Shown: positions 35,401 through 46,966 of the stretch, piece by piece | Layout: every line of letters begins with the position of its first letter | Numbering within the stretch: position 1 is the stretch's first letter | Assembly: GCA_015499985.1 (NCBI GenBank) | Contig: JAAAUF010000149.1 | Location: 328 to 53,326 of the forward strand | Length of the DNA: 52,999 nt | Source of the DNA: Haplosporangium gracile | Lineage: Eukaryota; Mortierellomycota; Mortierellomycetes; Mortierellales; Mortierellaceae | Direction: 5' to 3' | Translations under genes and position numbers: made by a program | The notes under the pieces: generated by a model | What the model saw: the letters and a program-made list of their open reading frames with translations, nothing else | Told to the model about the DNA's origin: nothing | Databases searched by the model: none

Positions 35401-38400
35401 GTGAAGATGCAATCTCTCCGCGTGATCATCAACCCCATGCTCCTGGTCGCCTTCACCCGCGGACCCTCAGACTACCAGGCTGTGATCGACCACGCCATGA
35501 TCTCCGAGATCCACTCCAAGATCTGGCAGCCGCTGTTAAACGAGACCTCGGACGACAACCAGTACTCGGACGACGCTTTGAGGATTGAGCTGCTCCAGAT
35601 GACTTCGCTTATCCTCCAGTTCGCCTCAGACCTGATCGCCGATGCACGCAAGGACATCATCATCTTTGGTTGGAATTACCTCAAGATCGACGATATCACA
35701 GGAAAGCAGGCAGCCTACGTCCTGATTGCTCGATTCATTGCAGCCTATGACACTCCAAGCAAAATTATCATCCAGATCTACGTCGCCCTTCTGCGAGCCC
35801 ATCAATCAGAGGCCCGAGCCTTGGTCAAGCAGGCTCTCGACATTGTAGCTCCAGTTCTGCCAAAGCGCATTGTCATGACCGCCGATTCGCCCAAGAACCC
35901 AACTTGGGCACGTTGGACGCAGCGCGTCCTTGTAGAGGATGGCCACAGCGGATCCCAGCTGGTGAATGTTTACCAGCTCATTGTCCGTCACCCTGACCTT
36001 TTCTACGAGAGTCGCGAGCACTTTTTGCCCCAGATTGTCACGACTCTTTCTAAGCTGGGTCTGGTTCAGACAGCAGGAGTCGAGAGCAGGACTTTGACCA
36101 TCAACCTTGCCGAGCTGATTTTGAAGTGGGAGCGCCGCCGCATCGCGGAGCTTAAGACTGCCATGGATGTCGACACCCCGGATGCCCCGGCTGTGACAAC
36201 AACAGCCACCGCGGTCGGAGGATCCTACACTCCCAACCTTGGATTGCGTGAGAACGTGCTCAGCTTTTTGGTCCGATTCGCCTGCGCCTTCCCTGAGCCT
36301 TTGCAGAAGAAGGGATTACCCTATCGTGCAGCGGAGCTTTTGAAGGAGTTCTTGGGACCTGATTACTGGCCCGAGGTCAGCATCAAGCTGACGTTCTTTG
36401 AGCGCACACTGTTGCCCCCAGAGCTCACAGAGCTGAACCAAGTGGTCGCCTGCAATTCGTTGGATGTCCTCCTTATCCTTCTCAAGAACAGGCCCGGGCA
36501 CTGGTTCCTCGCCAACATTTCTCAGCTCTACCGCCTTTTGGACAAGTGTCTTCTTTCCGATAACCCAAGGATCGTCAACAGCCTTCAGCCCATCATCGAC
36601 CTGATCTACAAGCATATTTCCGCTTCAGTCGCCGCCTCGGCCACTCTTTCGTCCGATGTGACCTCGTTCATTGCTGCTGTCGATGCCATCATCACTGATG
36701 GACTTCACAACCTGACAAATCTCTTCTCGGTTCTCACGCTTATCCAGTCCTCCTGCCAGTACCGTCAGGACGCGATTGATGCCTTTGTTCCCGGTGTCAT
36801 GAAGGTTGTGAGCAAGTTGACTAAGGATCACGTTGCTCCCGCGCAGGCAGGCACTAGTCAACCAAGCGGGCCTGACTCGCCCAGCAACCTGCTCATCTTG
36901 GCTTTGAGACTCATCAAGTTGAGAATCTCTCATCTCGGTGACCAGCGCCGTTGGTACCTGACGTCGCTGATCCAGCTTATTGAAAAGTCCACAGATGTCG
37001 AGTTGTCGCGTGCTATTCTCGACATGGCGACTGAGTGGGTCACTGGCAAGACCGAGACTTTCCCGACGATCAAGGAAAAGGCCAGCTTGATGGTCAAGAT
37101 GATGTGTCTTGAGAGCCGTGGCGACAAGAAGCTGGTCGAAGATTTCTTGGAGCTGGTGGTCACCATCTACAACGACCCCAGCTTTGCGCGATCTGAGCTC
37201 ACTGTACGACTTGAGCAGGCGTTCTTGATGGGAACACGGAGCGATAATCCCAAGTTGAGAAACCAGTTTGCCGAGATTTTCGATCGCAGCATTGGTCGAT
37301 CCTTGTACACCCGACTGACGTACGTTATTGGTGGTCAGTCTTGGGAGTACCTCGGCGGCCAGTGCTGGCTCCAGCAAGCATTAGACATTTTGTTTGGCGT
37401 TGTGATCAAGTCGAGAGTCTTGTCGCTGTCTTCCGATGGCCTGCAGACCAAGCCGATTCAGCGTATTGGTGTTACGTTCGGTGAAAAGAAGGAGACAAGT
37501 GTAGTGGCGTCCTCGCTCGAGTTGACAGGCTTCTTGACGAAGCATCGCGAGTTCTTGGCCCAGATCAACCAGTTGAGCACCAATGATGTGATACTGCCAC
37601 TCAAGCAACTCCAGCATCTCGATACGACTGTCACCCACCGCCTCTGGACCGACCTTTTCCCTCTCTACTGGTCTGCCACCACGACCAAGGAGAAGCAAGA
37701 GTTGACCAAGATCCTGATCCCATTGCTCGCCAAGGAGTATCACAACAAGCAGATGGATGCCCGCCCCAATGTCATTCAGGCCCTCTTGGAAGGTATCTCG
37801 CGCTGCACGCCCGCCATCCGCCTCCCTCCTCACCTTGTCAAGTACCTCGGCAAGAAGTTTTGCGCCTGGCACATTGCGACCAACCTCCTCCAGAACTCTG
37901 TTCCCGATGGCAAGCCTAGTGATCTCGGCGGAGCCAAGGACGAGGAGAAGCTCCGCAACAGTACCTTGGACGCGCTTGCTGAACTTTATGTTACCCTTGG
38001 AGAGGACGACATGTTCTATGGACTTTGGAGACGTCGGTGTCTTTACTCTGAGACCAATGCCGCCATCTCATACGAACAGAACGGCATGTGGCAACAGGCG
38101 CAGATCATGTACGAGAGCGCTGTGAACAAGGCCAGGACCGGTGCGCTTCAGTTTACCGAGTCGGAATATTCGCTGTGGGAGGATCACTGGATTACCTGTA
38201 CTCAGAAGTTGCAGAGCTGGGACATCTTGACGGATCTTGCCAAGCACGAGAACAACACGGAGCTTCTGCTGGAATCGAACTGGCGCATGTCGGACTGGAC
38301 CGCTGACCGGGAGACTATGGAACAACTTGTGTACTCTATCACCGAGGCACCCACTCCCCGACGACGTGTCTTCGAGGCTTTCTTGGCCCTGATCAAGGCT

Positions 38401-41400
38401 AACCAGCCCCACACCCAGTCGACTGAGACCAATCCTGCCGAGTTTGTCAAGCTGTGTGACGAGGGTGTCCAGCTCTCACTCTGGAAATGGCATACCTTGC
38501 CCGAGATTGTTTCGCAGACTCACGTCCCTCTCTTGCAGGTCTTCCAGCAGTTTGTGGAGTTGACAGAAGCGAACCAGATTTACCAGAGTCTCGCCAACAC
38601 GACAGCTCTCAATCTCGAGTCCAAGTCTCAGGACCTCAAGAGTACGTTGCAGACCTGGAGAGAACGTTTGCCCAACACCTGGGACGACATCAATGTTTGG
38701 AGCGATCTCGTTGCCTGGCGTCAGCATATCTTCTCTGCCATCAACAAGACGTACCTCCCTTTGATCCACCAGTTGCCATCGGTCACCCCGGGAGCAGGAG
38801 GATCCAACTCAAACTCGTTTGCCTACCGCGGTTACCATGAGACTGCCTGGATTATCAACCGGTTCGCCCACGTTGCCAGGAAGCACCAGCTCTCGGAGGT
38901 GTGTATCAACCAGCTCACCAAGATCTATACCTTGCCCAACATTGAGATTCAGGAGGCGTTCTTGAAGCTGCGCGAGCAGGCCAAGTGTCATTTCCAGAAC
39001 GAAGCCGAGCTGACAACGGGATTGGAGGTCATCAACAACACCAACCTGATGTATTTCAGTCCCAACCAAAAAGCCGAGTTCTTCACGATGAAGGGAATGT
39101 TCCTCGCGAAATTGTCGCTTCACGACGAGGCGAACATGGCGTTTGTGAGTGCAGTCCAGATCGATCTGGGTCTTGCCAAGGCCTGGGCAGCATGGGGCAA
39201 CTACAACGACCAGCAGTTCAAGGAGAAGCCCAAGGAAATCACGCTGGCTAGTCACGCCGTCAGTTGTTATCTTCAGGCTGCCGGTATCTACAAGAACTCC
39301 AAGTCTCGCAAGTACCTTGTCCGCATTCAGTGGCTCATGACCCAGGACGACAGCCAAGGAACCGTCTACCGTGCCTTCGATGCTTTCAAGGGCGAGGTCC
39401 CTGTCTGGTACTGGATCACTTTCATTCCTCAACTGTTGGCTTCCTTGACGCATTTGAAGGAGGCCAAGCATGCTCGCCATATCCTCATGAAGATTGCCAA
39501 GACCTATCCTCAGGCATTGCACTTCTCCTTGCGTACCTTGAAGGAGGAGTACACGTCATTGAGAAAGGGGCAGCAAGTTCAACAACAAGCCCAGCAGCAA
39601 CAACAACAACCCTCTGCTCAACAGGGAACTCCTGGCCAGGCTGCAACTGGCTCTGCGGCCAACACGCCTGCGACACCCACCACATCTGCAGCATCCTCGG
39701 TCAGCACCCCTACGACCCAGGCGGCTCCAACGGCGACCACGCCGACGACTCAGCCTGCGTCCGCGGCAGAATCTAGCCCATCTGCTGCCGCTACTCCCGC
39801 TACCAATGTTGCTAATGGGCCTCAATCGCCCCAACCAGGAACTCCTAATGGAACTGCAGGGCAGCCAGCTCAACCCCAGACTCCGAAGGAACTGACGCCT
39901 CAGGGGCAGCAACCTACAGCTGGTCAGCCTGCGCAGCCTGCACAACAGGCTCAGCAGGCCCAGCAGCAAGCTCAACAACAGGCCCAGCAGCAGGCTCAGC
40001 AACAAGCCCAGCAGCAAGCCCAGCAACAACAGGCACAACAGCTGATTATGCAGGCTCAGAACCAGGTTCAGGCCACAGCACAGCTCCTCACTAAGTCTCA
40101 GGCGCAGCTTCAACTCCATGCCCAAGCTCTCACCCATGCTCAGGCGACATTGCAGGCGCTCGTTCAACAGTCACAGGCCCCTGGACAGCAGACGCCCGTC
40201 CAGGCGCAAGCGCAACAACAAGCTCAGGCCCAGGTTCAGGCACAGTTGCAGATCCACGCGCAGACCCAACAACAAGCGCAAAATCAAGCACAGGCCCATG
40301 CCTTGGCCCAAGCGCGACTTGCACAGATCACGGCCCAGTTCCCCGCCGCTGCTCTCAACACTCCCGGCGTTTCGCAGATTCGCAAGCCTTGGGAGCATGT
40401 GGACGATATCATGAACATTCTTAAGACAGCCTTCCCCCTCTTGGCTTTGTCTATGGAATCGATGGTAGACCAGATCCAGCAGCGCCTCAAGCCATCTCCC
40501 GAGGAAGATATGTACCGTCTCATCGTCGCCCTCTTGACCGACAGCTTCCAGGTACTATGTCGTCGCTTTTTTTTGGTTTGCGGCCTTGAATGTGCAATGG
40601 GTATGATGCGCAATGCATATGATGATAATTTGATAATTGACGTTGTCTCATCTTATTTTGTCCTGTATCTAGCAATTGTTCCAGAGGCTAATTCTCAGCA
40701 GCGAGAACGAGCAGCTGTCCGCTGTTACTGAGGCTAACTTGAACCGATTCTCGGAGAACTTGTTTCAGCCTCAGGTCAAAGCTGCGTTTGTGCACGACTT
40801 TATCACCAATAAGCCTACTCTCAGTCAGTTCGTGACGAGACTGCAGCGCTGGAGGGATAAGTTTGAGGACATTCTGGACAACAAGCCACGCCGTCAGCAG
40901 CTCGAGAACTGGAGCCACTACTTGGCCGAGTTCCAGCATCAAAAGTTTGACGACGTGGAGGTCCCTGGACAGTACCTGTTGTTGAAGGATAACAGCAATG
41001 ACTTTGTCAGGATCGACCGGTTCGAGTCAGAGGTCGAGTTGTTGCGTGGACCAGTCAACTGCAGCCGACGATTAACTATTCGTGGACATGACGGCAGCAT
41101 CCACCCCTTCATTGTGCAGCAGCCTGCTTCGCGTCAAGGACGCCGTGAAGAGCGCGTCATGCAGCTCTTTAGAATTCTTAACGGGTATGTTGCTTTTACA
41201 TGTTTGACAGCTGGCTCAATGTGTCTATTTGCATGTCATAGAGCTTGACTAACAACTTCAAAATGACAAATAGAATTTTGGAGAGAAAGAAGGAGAGTAG
41301 GAAGCGCAACTTGTTCTTCCATCTTCCGCTTATCATCCCATTGGCACCACAGATTCGCATCCTTCAGGATGATCCCTCGTACGCGTCGTTGCACAGCATC

Positions 41401-42291
41401 TATGAAGAACACTGCAACATGATTGGTATCCATAAGGACGATCCGATCATGTATTACACCGCCAAGGTCAAGGCCGGATTGGATATGAAGAAGCAGACGG
41501 ACATGTTGAACCTCAAGATGGAGATTGCGGATGAGATTGCATCCAAGATGATTCCAGACACGATCCTTACGGACTTTATGACTCGCAACATGAAGACGTA
41601 CACGGATCTCTGGATGATCAGGAAGCAGTTTACGACTCAAATGGCGTCTGTTACATTCTTGACGTACATCATGAGCATTGGTCATCGTTTCCCGACCAAG
41701 TGGTTCATTTCCTTGCAGACTGGAAACGTCTGGACCTCCGATATGCTTCCAGGTAAACTACTTTTCTATTTTTTTTTCTCATCTCGTTGTTATCATGTTG
41801 TTTTAACAGAAAGTGAATATTGATCAACTTTTTGTTCACTCCCTCAAATATTTTTAGTATTCTCGCCGTCGACGACAACGTTTTCGAACTCTGAGCCCGT
41901 ACCGTTCCGATTTACGCCCAACATTCAGCACTTTATTACCCCTACAGGCGTTGAGGGTGTGTTTACGAGCGCATTGATGTCGATTGCGCGCTGCCTGACG
42001 GAGCCCGAGTTCGAGTTTGACCAATACTTGGGTATCTTTATCCGTGACGAGCTAGTGAGCTGGTTCGCCAACGGCATGAAGCCCCTGAACGAGCAGAACC
42101 TGGGCGAGCGTGTGACATCGACGGTGGATCAGGTCCTGAAGAGGACTGCGTTATTGTCATGCAAGCCTGAGCGGGAGAAGGGTCGTAACAACAACATCCC
42201 TGCGAACCAGACGCTCCTTGATCTGATTTCGCAGGCCTCGAACCCTCTCAAGTATGCCCAGATGGATTGCTCCTGGCTCCAGTGGTTGTAA
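29409..42291 (+). CDS. TRA1: TRA1/TRRAP pseudokinase, SAGA and NuA4 scaffold
   Basis: Twelve coding exons: 29409..29472, 29585..29742, 29868..30155, 30259..30462, 30555..30689, 30785..30913, 31001..31325, 31419..31619, 31715..40551, 40673..41184, 41274..41752, 41858..42291, giving 3921 aa (yeast Tra1 is 3744). Exon 9 alone is 8.8 kb. Tra1 is a PIKK-family protein without kinase activity that binds transcription activators and recruits the SAGA and NuA4 acetyltransferases. About 2,500 residues of HEAT-like helices precede a FAT domain, a PI3K-like domain (NLFFHLPLIIPLAPQIRI, then GHRFPTKWFISLQTG) lacking the DFG motif, and a FATC tail ending QMDCSWLQWL. Between FAT and kinase-like domains lies a Gln/Ala-rich insert (about residues 3120-3375). 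Exon boundaries were set by frame and consensus. The ATG at 29409 is the first in the leader after the probable UTR intron. Confidence 0.96.
39574..40335 (+). repeat. CAG/CAA-GCN low-complexity tract coding Q/A-rich insert in TRA1
   Basis: An imperfect mix of CAG, CAA, GCN and CAR-GCN codons, densest at 39570-39615 and 39930-40065 (alternating QQA units) and continuing as QAQ-rich sequence to about 40335. It stays in frame and has no stop. A Pro/Thr/Ala-rich section (39620-39900) separates the two Q-rich parts. It lies where FAT meets the PI3K-like domain. Confidence 0.9.
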
Positions 42292-42339
42292 ACTAGGAGG
42301 AAAGACAACAATACAAAAGAAAAAGAATGAAGCGAAGAC

Positions 42340-42345
42340 AATAAA
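42340..42345 (+). terminator. Poly(A) signal AATAAA after TRA1
   Basis: AATAAA on the plus strand, 49 nt past the TRA1 stop codon at 42291. Confidence 0.5.
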
Positions 42346-42721
42346 CTTGTAGAGTGAATACAGGTATGGTTGCATAAGATGCACGAGCCATTGTGACTTG
42401 GCAACATTCTTACGAACAGGTGTGAGTAGGTACGGAAAGAGAAGATTTTATTTTTTTATGTGAAGTAATTGTGGGCCAAAGTAGAATAGAGGAAAAGGTG
42501 TGTATAGTTAGCAAAGGGTGGAGAAAGCAGCAAAGGAAGAGAAATAAAGATACAAAGTATAGGGACGGGGTAGGTATGAAGTATCGTAGCGTGAACAGGT
42601 TCTTCATGGTCCTGTCCGCAATCAGGCAAGCGTGCGTCCTATCATCTACTACCAGAAGTGAGGCTGCTGCTGACCAAAGATGGCGTTAGCTTGAAGCTGT
42701 TGGACTACATTTACCTAGATC

Positions 42722-43226
42722 CTAATGATGATGCTGGCGCTGCTTCTCGAGCTCCCTCTCTCGTCGCTGTTGTTTCTCTTGCCCCTCTTGTTGACGGTGA
42801 CGCTTCTTCTGCTCGGCCTGGATGTCCATGATCGCTAAGTGGAGACGGATCTTGTCGCGTTGTTCGATCATCCTCAGCGTCTTCTCGTGGTGCTAACATA
42901 AACATGAAATGAGTGAGAGGAAAAGCAAAGCTGTTGGTTAGCCTGTGCGTGTAATTTTGACTTTTTTTTTGCGTGTTTTGAAGAACAAAAAAGAAAAAAG
43001 AAAGCATGCGGGTTGGTATTATACCGACTTGAGATAGGCGAGCGTCATCTTCAACTGACGAAGCGCAACAGATTGAGTATGCAAAGGGTGTTGTCGTATG
43101 TGGCGATGTTAGTAGTGGTGTTATTACTAGTTCCTTAGTCGATGCTTTGCAGGGCGCTTGTGTTGGTGCGAGGGAAATGGAGAACGCGATTGTTGACGAT
43201 GGTGGGAGATCTGAGGTTGTTGGCAT
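42722..43226 (-). CDS. Unrecognised 99-aa charged coiled-coil protein, three exons
   Basis: Model (minus): 43226..43128, 43054..43025, 42892..42722, 99 aa, phase 0 at both joins. Support comes from consistent splice signals: donor CTA|GTAATA, a perfect branch-point word TACTAAC 46-50 nt before the acceptor CGTCAG|, donor TCG|GTATAA and acceptor GTTAG|. The second exon is only 30 nt. The N-terminal third is Ser/Thr/Pro/Ala-rich and the rest is a long charged helix (KSHHEKTLRMIEQRDKIRLH onward) ending in a basic Gln/Arg/Glu run and HHH. I recognise no family. Earlier exons could exist, because the frame is open only back to a stop at about 43255. It is convergent with TRA1, with 430 bp between stops. 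Confidence 0.5.
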
Positions 43227-43613
43227 TAGTGCTCTCGATGGTAGAGGTGGTTATTGTTGTAATCCTGATGTTCCTGGTGGTCCTGGGTATTCGGACGGGG
43301 CTTTTCTTTTTGCTGTGCATAGGTGCTTAAGTTTCTGTATGTCTTTGAAAGTTAACGATGGGTAGGGAGAGGTGTGCTTGTGTTTTGTTGGATGAAGAGA
43401 GAAAGCTAAATTTTCAGCTCGAATTTCTGTTGCCACCAAATTTCATGTGCAGGGTTCCCCCCTTTTTTTTATTTTCTCAATTCTCCGAAATTTCCTTTCT
43501 AATGAATGTATGAGAAAAATAAATGTCGCAGAAAAGGAACTACAGAAACAAAACCAAAAAGTCATACACATTCAGTTGCCACAAAAGCCACTTTTCATTT
43601 CTTAGGAATGGCA

Positions 43614-44744
43614 CTATTGAAGGTCTGCTTTGCCGCCAAAGGTAGCAACAGTGCCCGCAACAAGGGCAATAATCTGGTCAGACTGCTTGTTATCAACCGA
43701 GACAGGAATCGACTGACCAGTTCTCTGGATATAGTACTCGGGGGTGACCACATTTCCACGGAGGGAGGCGGCGGCGTAGATCTTGTTCTTGTCAACGATC
43801 TCAATCGACGTGAATCCGGTCTTGCCGATAGTCGTACGGGCCAGTTGGATGGACGATAAAGAGACGAGGTGGGAGCATTCGTCACGGGCGGCCCAGTCCA
43901 CGTACTTCTGGAAGTTCTTGCCTGGAAAGACAGTGGGCTTGGAGGTATCGACACGTTTGGCGGGGACGACTTGGATCAAGTCCTGGACCCAAGGGTGAGT
44001 GGCGACGTCGGGTGGGGAAACGATTTTGATCTTTTTGTTGACGGCCTCGTGCTTGGATAGGTCGGCTTTCAGGAGGTTCATCTCACGGGTGGTGGCCAGC
44101 CTCCACCTGGTGCGGTAATCCAAGTCACGAGCAGTTCCTCAGCCGTGCTTGTCACTGGGGTAGTATGGGTAAAACACCATCCGGTTTGGCTTGAACGCCT
44201 GCCAGATGGTAGTTGATTCATGAGTAACGCCGACGGGATTGGTGTCGCTCGCAATCTTTTCAGAGTAGTACAAGGTCGACTCATGTTTCTAGCCATTACC
44301 ATCACAGTTAGGCTTCATGGTCTAGATCAAGCTCCTGTCAGAGTTCTTTGCAGATCCAATGCAAACAGGGTAGGCCACATGATGCCTATCCTTCTCGGTA
44401 TGGGCGGTGAAAACAAAGAAGGTGGTCCACGCTTGCTCTCACAGGACTGTTTGTTTTGGTAAACGCGAGTACGGGTGGGGCTGGGTGCAATGGCGACACA
44501 GAAGAGGAGAATATCCTTTGGAACTGCAGCTTTGGCGCCGACGGCGTTAGAGTAGATGGGGGAGGAGGAGTCGTGGACGGCGTTGTTTTAGTGGGCGCCC
44601 AAGGCGTCGGCGGCTTTGTGATCGTACTTGACGAGGTTTGCGAAGAGGACTGAATCATTGGTGGATGGGGTTGTGGGTGCGGCGTGGACGATTATGGCCA
44701 AGGAGGTGGCCAACAGGGCGAAGAGGATGGTTGAGGTTTTCATG
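43614..44744 (-). pseudogene. Broken secreted-protein gene
   Basis: The ATG at 44744 starts a good signal peptide (MKTSTILFALLATSLAIIVHA) preceded by a TATATATAAA stretch near 44910-44922. The frame then meets TAA at 44590-44588, although coding-like sequence continues (KAAVPKDILLFCVAIAPSP). A frameshift near 44425-44460 moves the reading frame, which resumes with FFVFTAHTEKDRHHVAYPV and is interrupted by further stops (a TAG after SDRSLI near 44322, a TAG after CDGNG, and a TGA after SDKHG near 44142). The last 165 codons are intact (GTARDLDYRTRW to GGKADLQ). One lineage of damage through one recognisable frame, with signal peptide and C-terminus both preserved, fits a recently decayed secreted-protein gene. 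Family unknown. Sequencing error could explain one break but not all of them. Confidence 0.72.
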
Positions 44745-46430
44745 GTTGGATGTAGAAAGGGGTCGTGGGTAGTGCAAGGGAGGGATTGTTGTTGAGACTG
44801 AGGAGAAATGGGGTTTGGTAGGGGGGTTAATGGAAGTAGGGGTAGGTAGGTGGCGCTGGGTGGAAGGAGGCTCGAATTGAGTGAAGAACAAACAAAAAAG
44901 TGGGCTTTGAGATTTATATATATGGCTATCTCTGAAGTTGAAGGCAAGTTGAACTCACTGAACAGAGTCATTGAACCTTAGTGAAGCAGATCAAAACTTT
45001 CGCATGGCAGATTGCTTGAAATTGAGTGAAAGTAAGCGCTGTGTCTTTTTTTGTTGAGTGTAGAAACTGTTACCATTATGCAAACCTGAAAAAACGATGT
45101 TGGTAGGTATTAATCAACTGAACCCAATCCAAGATCCGATGGAATTGGACGGGAAAAAAACGAGTTCATATGCGAGTAATGATATCTCGTATTCGCCATA
45201 GATCCCCTTGAGATCTACCAACGATGGTACTGTATTGCCAAGGAATTTGGAATTAGGACGGATCGTAGGATAACTCTTGTCCTTGCTATGTTGGACAATG
45301 AAAAAAAAAATGAAGAGTTCCCGTTTGAACATATAAATACGTATTATCGCTGTTGACAACCTCGAAATTGAAAAACGTGTGATTGCTCTCATCATTCATA
45401 AAAACTCCGTCTAATGCCGAACCCCTCTCCTTGTTGTGTTGTCTTTCTGTGTTTTATTGTCAAAGAAATGAAAGAAAATATTGCGCGCGCGTCTGCATAT
45501 TTGGCCAAGATTTAAAATAGGAGAGCATCCATGTAGGATACAATTTTTTTTTTTACCTTCGCAATATCGAGAGCACACGAAACCCATGCACTGCTACATG
45601 TAATATTGACCTTGCGTGCACCGTATTTTCATAATCAAGTTCAAAAGTTATGATTTCTCTCTTTGCTACCATCGCAACCATTAGTTGAACTCTTCATAAA
45701 CCATAAGCATTAAATATCTATCGGTTTATTGAACTAAAGGCCATCGGAGATAGGCAGGGTATTTGCTGATGGATATCCTAGAGAAGCTACGCGCAACATT
45801 CAGCAATCATACACTTAACTCTTTGTTGCCTTTTTTCCCCTTCATCAAAGGAGGCATTTACAGTATTTCCGGGGTCACCAATCAGCCTTCATAAAAATGG
45901 GCAGTGCAAGCCTTGTGGGAGATCGCACTCATTTGTACAGAAAACAAAAAAAAAGGCAAGAGGTGAACTAACTGAGGTTGGGAGAGGTTGAAGGCGCGAT
46001 TATATCAGAGCGTTTGGTTTTTCATTGACTCGTTAGAATTGAGTAGCACCTGAAGACTGTCCGTTAGAATGGGAGTAGCATAAAAAGACGAGAGAGCACT
46101 CTTTTTTCTTTTGACCTTGTGGTCCCTGTGCTGCGTTCATAACAGAACGAACGCTGTAGTAATTGGAGCGGATGGCGCACACCATGCTCGTCCCATCACC
46201 AAGGGGGAGTAAAAACAGCTTGTACAACAACTTTGTTTTTTTTTTATTATTATTTTTTTATTTGCCACCAAATTTGTTTGCGTCATCCAAAGACACGCTG
46301 CATTTTTTTGTTGTCTTTTTGCACTGGAGTTTTATATCAATTTCTCATACCGCAAGTGTGCTTTTTACCCTACAACGTCGTTCTCTTCTCCACTCAGTCT
46401 TTGTCTCTCGTCTATTGAAAATAAAAGTTG
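44745..46430. other. Intergenic region, no supported gene
   Basis: The first 200 bp are the promoter side of the broken gene. Beyond about 45000 I see only AT-rich sequence with A and T runs, a CG-alternating run near 45483-45491, and GCCACCAAATTTG at 46264-46276. Open frames such as 45114-45395 (-) and 46163-46615 (+) are not supported as genes, except for the relic at the end of the latter. Confidence 0.5.
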
Positions 46431-46783
46431 CACAGGTCAATAATGATAATGTAAATGACGATGGTGGTGGCGAGGCACCTCACGAACCTCAAGAGATGGA
46501 TCTGGATAGCCACAAGGAAAAACTGACGGACACAACGGGTGTGATTGAGTTGATGCCTCGGGCAAGGAGAGCTGGACCGTCCTTGGACTTGAAGGCTTTG
46601 TGTCTGCAGAATTGACTATGGGGTCGGTCTCCTAGTGAACTTGTCGAGATGATCTGTCGCTGTCCAAACGTGGAAACCCTGACGTTCGATAATTGCATGT
46701 CCACCCGCACGATCGACACCACGGCGATTGCTCGGGCTCTCAAGAAAATAAAAGAGTTGAAGCCGAAGTACATGATAGCGTAA
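46431..46783 (+). pseudogene. LRR-like (F-box-type) gene relic
   Basis: One plus-strand frame reads through an acidic lead (NDDGGGEAPHEPQEMDLDSH), then LDLKALCLQN, a TGA at 46613-46615, then SELVEMICRCPNVETLTFDN and RALKKIKELKPKYMIA before TAA at 46783. The pattern of short leucine-spaced segments with 'CPNVETLTFDNC' is that of LRR regions accompanying F-box proteins, which are numerous in Mucoromycota (established only in general terms). With no N-terminal domain, a single LRR pair and an internal stop, this looks like a fragment of a dead copy. Confidence 0.5.
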
Positions 46784-46966
46784 AAAGGATGGACTACGCC
46801 AGCAGAAAGAACGCTAGTCTTTGTTTTTAATTCATTCGTACGAAAACTGAAATGAGAGACGTGACAATGGTTGTGGTTGTGCAAGAAAAATAAAGGCTAT
46901 AATACAGAAAAAGGACGCAGGCTGGGCGAGAACAGAAAACATATAAAAAGCGAAGAGTTGTCAAAT

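Noticed and set aside
36625..37377. 250-codon minus-strand frame opposite TRA1
   Set aside because: Antisense shadow created by codon bias of the TRA1 coding strand; no independent start context or family.
39556..40167. Minus-strand Leu-rich 203-codon frame
   Set aside because: Antisense of the CAG/CAA-rich tract, which reads as Leu codons on the other strand.
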